Shown piece after piece: positions 59,961-64,000 of a stretch of 64,000 bases of DNA; within the stretch, counting starts at the first letter, position 1, and each line of letters begins with the position of its first letter. The notes under the pieces are model-generated. The model worked only from the letters and a program-made list of their open reading frames with translations, ran no database searches and had not been told where the DNA came from. The DNA lies in NCBI GenBank assembly GCA_037176845.1, contig JAYKXP010000128.1, positions 1-64,000 of the forward strand, written 5' to 3'. This stretch comes from Paramarasmius palmivorus. Its lineage: Eukaryota; Basidiomycota; Agaricomycetes; Agaricales; Marasmiaceae. A program made the translations under genes and the position numbers.

Positions 59961-62900
59961 AGTTCATTGAACCCCTAGTCCTAAATAGAGAGTACGAACG
60001 CGGATCTGCTTCTCTAGTTTCGAGATTGGCCGGGGATGTTGCCTGTTTTGTGGTTGAGGTTGTGAGACAGATAAGTATACGACTTGAAGCATTCGAAACG
60101 CACCTACTCATAGCCATGAGGCCAGTGAGTTCTGCACCACGCGTGGTTTGGCTCTCAGATGGGTAGAGCGTGCTTGCCGGCAGATGGTAGTCAGAGTGTA
60201 AGCGCTTTCGCCGCCGGCACTTCTTTCCTCATAACCATCATCTTGGAGCTGCTCAGTGATTGCCATTTCATCGGTCTACACCGTTTCGAGTCTGATATAT
60301 CTTTCAGTAGCTCGGCAAAGTTGAATATGGAACTGCCCAAGACTCGAAAAAGTTTACTTTCGGAATTTGGTATGTACGCTCTTTCTCAATGTTTTTCGCG
60401 TTCCTTATCCTTCTTTCTACCCAAGCATAGACCTACAGCTGGATATCTACGCCCTCAAAAATGCTTTACTTCCTTTTCAAAATACTTCCCGGCACCAATC
60501 CCAAGCTCCCCCACTCCATATCTTCCACAAAAGGTCAAACACCTGGCTCAGGCTACGACACACATCCTTTGTCAATGCTCCCTAGCACTCAACATTCCGC
60601 CAAAACATCTCCACTGCGATCTCCTCCTCCTTCTCCGCTCCCTTTCCCGCGCACGGCTTATCCAACGCCTTATTAGCTGCATTCGGCAACCCATCGCGCG
60701 CAAAGCTTGCCTTTCCACTCCCTTTGCCTTACTTAACGTCCGTCTTGCGTACTCTATCCAGACATAATGGAGCTCCCGGTGTGTGGCAGTTGATAAAGAG
60801 GGTGTTATAGAGCGCAGTAGAGGTCCAGGGCAATGATTTAGGCCGGAATTCGCGAATCAGACTTGAGTGAGCAGTCTACCTTTTTTCTCTCTTTTCGACG
60901 TGTTTTGCTGACACTGTGTTATCTACAGCGCCGTCAAAGAGAACCATAACATTTCAATCACATGAGAGGACCCAGAACACCGTCATCCTCAGGTCTACGT
61001 ACTAAATTCCGACAATGAGCGTGACAGCCGAAAGTCTACTCTTTTCCCGAAACCTACACCCCCCACACCCCCACAACCTCTTTTCCCCATCCCTGGTCTC
61101 AAAATTTTGACCTCGAGTCTACGTTCCAACGTGCCACGCTGCCACCTAGGTGTTCATCGAGCTCGTAATTTCCTACCGATATCGATGTGGATGTGGGCGT
61201 AGGCATGGTTTTTGAGCCGTAGGATGCGGGAATGCAGGTTGTCATTGGAATATGGCGATTTATAGCACCAATACTCGAGCTCTCAGGTCCACTGCACGTT
61301 GTTTGCGTCCTTGCGCATAAGTGTCGATGTTGCCTGTATTCGGGAACGCAACACGTTGGCGCCATTTTTGGCTCGGACCTCCTCGTTTTCGCAGTTGTTC
61401 CTCAGGGCGTCGATACCCAAACATTATCCTGCGGCTTGGGCTACACGTTCTCCGCCTCTGCTAGTCCCAGCAAGGCGGCGTATGACACTCTCGCTGGGAG
61501 ATTGGCCATTCCTCGGCTACTACTCGGCTCCGGCTTCCGTTGACGCGAAACCTTCGAACCCACGACTTCTGGAAGCAGAGACGAGAGTGACACATGATTC
61601 ACGTCGACGAAGCCTTATACAGGCTATGTATATCAAAACCTTGCATATCCGGAGATAGTGGTGCTGCAACTTGGGGTTCTGTGAGTTTTCGGTATACACA
61701 TTCCTTCATAGCGGCTCATAATCTCTGTTTCGTACCAGAAACCCAAGCGGAAGAGCTTGGCATTGCGTTCAACACCCATTACTGGCTATGTAAACCCGGT
61801 TACCCCTGGATATCCTGCCAGTGTCCGACGCCCATAACCCGCGGCTTACCTCAATTTATTCGGTAAGGATCATCGTTTGGATTCGAGCAATTGGTCTTAT
61901 CACTCGTTATTATTGACAGCTATAGCTACGGCTGTCACTGGCATTTGGATGTAGGTTGGGTTTGGAGTTGGTTCGTACAGATAGAAGGTCGGCGTAGACT
62001 TGGATCAAATAGTCTTTTCGGCTGGCGAAAGGGTATCTGTATGTCAAGGTAAGCGTTTTTGTAGTTCTTTTACTTTCATGCTGACGCGAAACCCTTATCG
62101 CCAGCAGCAACCACTCCAAGCCAGCGCGGTAACCCCAGGCCTTTGCTCATGCGACCTGAAACCAGCATCGAAGATTCCTGTTTTCGTATCGGAACCTGGG
62201 TCTCATGGAGTTCTTCTTGTACATGTCATCCTGAGGTAAGGAAATGCCCTGCTGTTCTAGCTTTGAATATATCATTGATAGATTCTCTTTAGTAGCCGCA
62301 ACTCCCGACAAAGTAGAATATGTGTCGATACTGCCTTCGACGTGTTCCCAGCCGAATCGCTCTAGCGCATGGTGCAACACCCACCATCCACACGTCTATA
62401 CCACACCAATATCGCCGACGCTAGTCATGGCCATTTTTTTACCTTATCCGGAATACCCCATCCGGCTCCTGACGCTGTATACACCTGCGTCCTCTCGACC
62501 CTTGCCTCTTTTTAAACGAGAGCTTCAAGGTCGATGTCGAGCTTGGGTGAATGTAGACGTATGGTCTCGGTACCTCAAGACGTCAAACCTGTTCATCTTT
62601 ACGAGGCGGATGCTGGTCCTATGGGCAAATGAGTGAGCGAGGAACTATCCTCGTGAGTGTTTCTCTTGCCTTCTTCACGCGTTTTACTCATCATACCGTC
62701 CCTTTCACAGTGACAACTACAAAACCAAGAATACACTTCGCCTTGGAGACTTTCCGCGCGGGTTCCCCAGGTACATCGAGTCGCTTATGCTCGTAGATGA
62801 GCGTTTGGCGTTCTATTGGGCGTACTCCCTGCTTCACCTCTGTGAACGCGCCTTCATTCGAGCGTTCACGCCCTTGGATGAACATCCCGCGTTCTATTGG

Positions 62901-64000
62901 GCATACTCCTTGCTTCACCTTCCAAACCATCGGCATAGTAGACGGTACCATTTTGTCTCACCATGTCGAACCACTGGCAGACGGTGCTATACACTTACCG
63001 GGCAAGCACTGTTGTCGGCTCTGTTCTCAAGAGCAGCAGCCAAGCTTTGATGCTTGGACCTTCTTTAGCTCGGATGAAGAAGAACAGTTCATTGGGAGAC
63101 TGTGACGAGCAAGTGAATGTCTCTAATCGTCATTGGTGAGTAACTGTTACTTTTGCACCACCTTTAGTAGTACTAACTGACACGCTTAGGCTTTCATGTG
63201 GAACGGGTTACTTGCCAATCTATTGTGCCCTGCGGCTATGTCAAGAAAGTGACCGGCGTGGAGATAATGGTGTCTTGCGTTGCGAGCGCATTAGCCCAGA
63301 TCTTCGCTGGCGGATGTTGTGAGCGTGGATATGAAAGCATGGGCTAGAGGGCGTATAGGAAGCTAATGTAATGTAGGACATGACCATGGTACTGCAAAGG
63401 ACACGGGGGCATGATTGTGGTCTATGACCGTTGGCCTGAGCGGTGTGGCGAGGAGGAAAGGAGAAGCGAACCGTACGCATGTTAACGTCCTTCGGAGCGG
63501 TGTTCGGCATTCGTACCATCGGTATGTCGTATCCTGTCTCGCCGCAGTGTTTTCGCTGGCTGACTTTCGCGTTCTTTGCAGCTTCAACGATAGACTGTCT
63601 AGTTATCGTTCAGATAGGGATAGACAGGGTTAAGGCGCCAGTAGACACCATGAAAGTGTACCGCAGTAGAAATATTCGTTTATATTGCTCCATTGAATAC
63701 CATACGTGACAAAAGTTGTTGCCAGTGATCTATGTCGCGGCCTATGTGCTTCGGCAGTAGGATGTCATACTCAACATATCTATATCCTTCGGACTCTTGG
63801 TACCGTGAAATCAAGATACGAGATCCCTGATCTTGCGCCGAATGTGCTGAAGCTATTAGTCCTCCAGGGTGCCTATTATTACGGTTGACAGGCTGAGGAT
63901 CGTGATCCACACATCGTGTCCTCACGACGACAATCTCTCCTTCCAGATAATTTCCGGGCTTTCAGGCCGCAAGTAGAGTCGGCGGTGGCGGAGTTGAAGC
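59961..64000 (+). pseudogene. U-family gene, copy 7 (type I), runs to window edge
   Basis: Order on the plus strand: start box (60169-60225) with LPADGSQSVSAFAAGT; DLQLDIYALKNALLPF in one frame and IPPKHLHC..SRARLIQRLISC in another (60440-60680), so the core exon has one shift; family intron 60867-60928 (62 bp, exon end GA instead of AG); FAVVPQGVDTQT (61390); SVSFRYTHSFIAAHNLCFVP (61680-61740); LCSQEQQPSFDAWTFFSSDEEEQF (63030-63090), broken by an indel just after; the 54-bp intron 63136-63189; and an exon FHVERVTCQSIVPCGYVKK to a TAG at 63345. The last 280 bases repeat 25480-25800 inverted. Compared with copy 1 it has two more frame breaks. Confidence 0.5.

Noticed and set aside
1..64000. 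CRISPR arrays, rRNA, tRNA, bacterial-type operons or phage genes
   Set aside because: No regularly spaced short repeats, RNA-gene signatures or compact co-directional gene runs were seen. Intron structure and gene families are fungal.

Overview
The window looks like a repeat-rich accessory region from a mushroom-forming basidiomycete (Agaricomycetes). The evidence is three paralogous DUF6535 membrane-protein genes (a family I know from Agaricomycetes), short introns of 46-63 bp with GT..AG ends (one with a perfect TACTAAC branch site), and decayed Helitron and hAT transposons typical of such genomes. I see no rRNA, tRNA, CRISPR or bacterial-type operon.

Layout. 1-3.8 kb: no living gene; a frameshifted hAT transposase relic lies at about 2.17-3.4 kb (+). 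3.8-10.9 kb: an old Helitron on the minus strand. Its Rep/HUH half is still a long open gene with two small introns (6968-10809), while its Pif1-like helicase half is broken and AT-rich. 11-64 kb: a mosaic built from a few recurring pieces, each named here by a letter. U is an unrecognised multi-intron gene family with seven copies: 11.3-15.0 (-), 20.8-25.1 (-), 25.5-29.5 (-), 34.2-38.8 (-), 44.9-47.0 (-), 50.0-53.6 (+) and 60.0-64.0 (+), plus a tail fragment at 48.9-49.4 (+). P is an unrecognised gene next to U and divergent from it: 15.0-16.3 (+), 29.5-30.2 (+) and 57.6-60.0 (-). D is a small exon divergent from each DUF6535 gene. The DUF6535 genes are A (17092-20096, -), B (30836-33536, -) and C (54392-57545, +).

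The order U-P-DUF6535-D-U recurs. The block at about 11-20 kb is repeated in inverted orientation at about 54-64 kb, so the locus grew by copying whole multi-gene modules with introns intact, not by retroposition. The three DUF6535 genes are open from start to stop and share one intron at the same codon. The U, P and D copies show a gradient of decay: splice sites survive almost everywhere, but reading frames are often shifted. An unrelated-looking single gene X (40749-41859, -) sits between modules. It has a TATA box, one intron, a membrane anchor and internal repeats, and it is separated by one in-frame UGA from a second ORF in the same frame.

How the parts work together is unknown. The safest reading is a birth-and-death cluster centred on DUF6535 membrane proteins, in which U (and perhaps P and D) are co-duplicated partners now mostly becoming pseudogenes. 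The U family is the best candidate for something undescribed.
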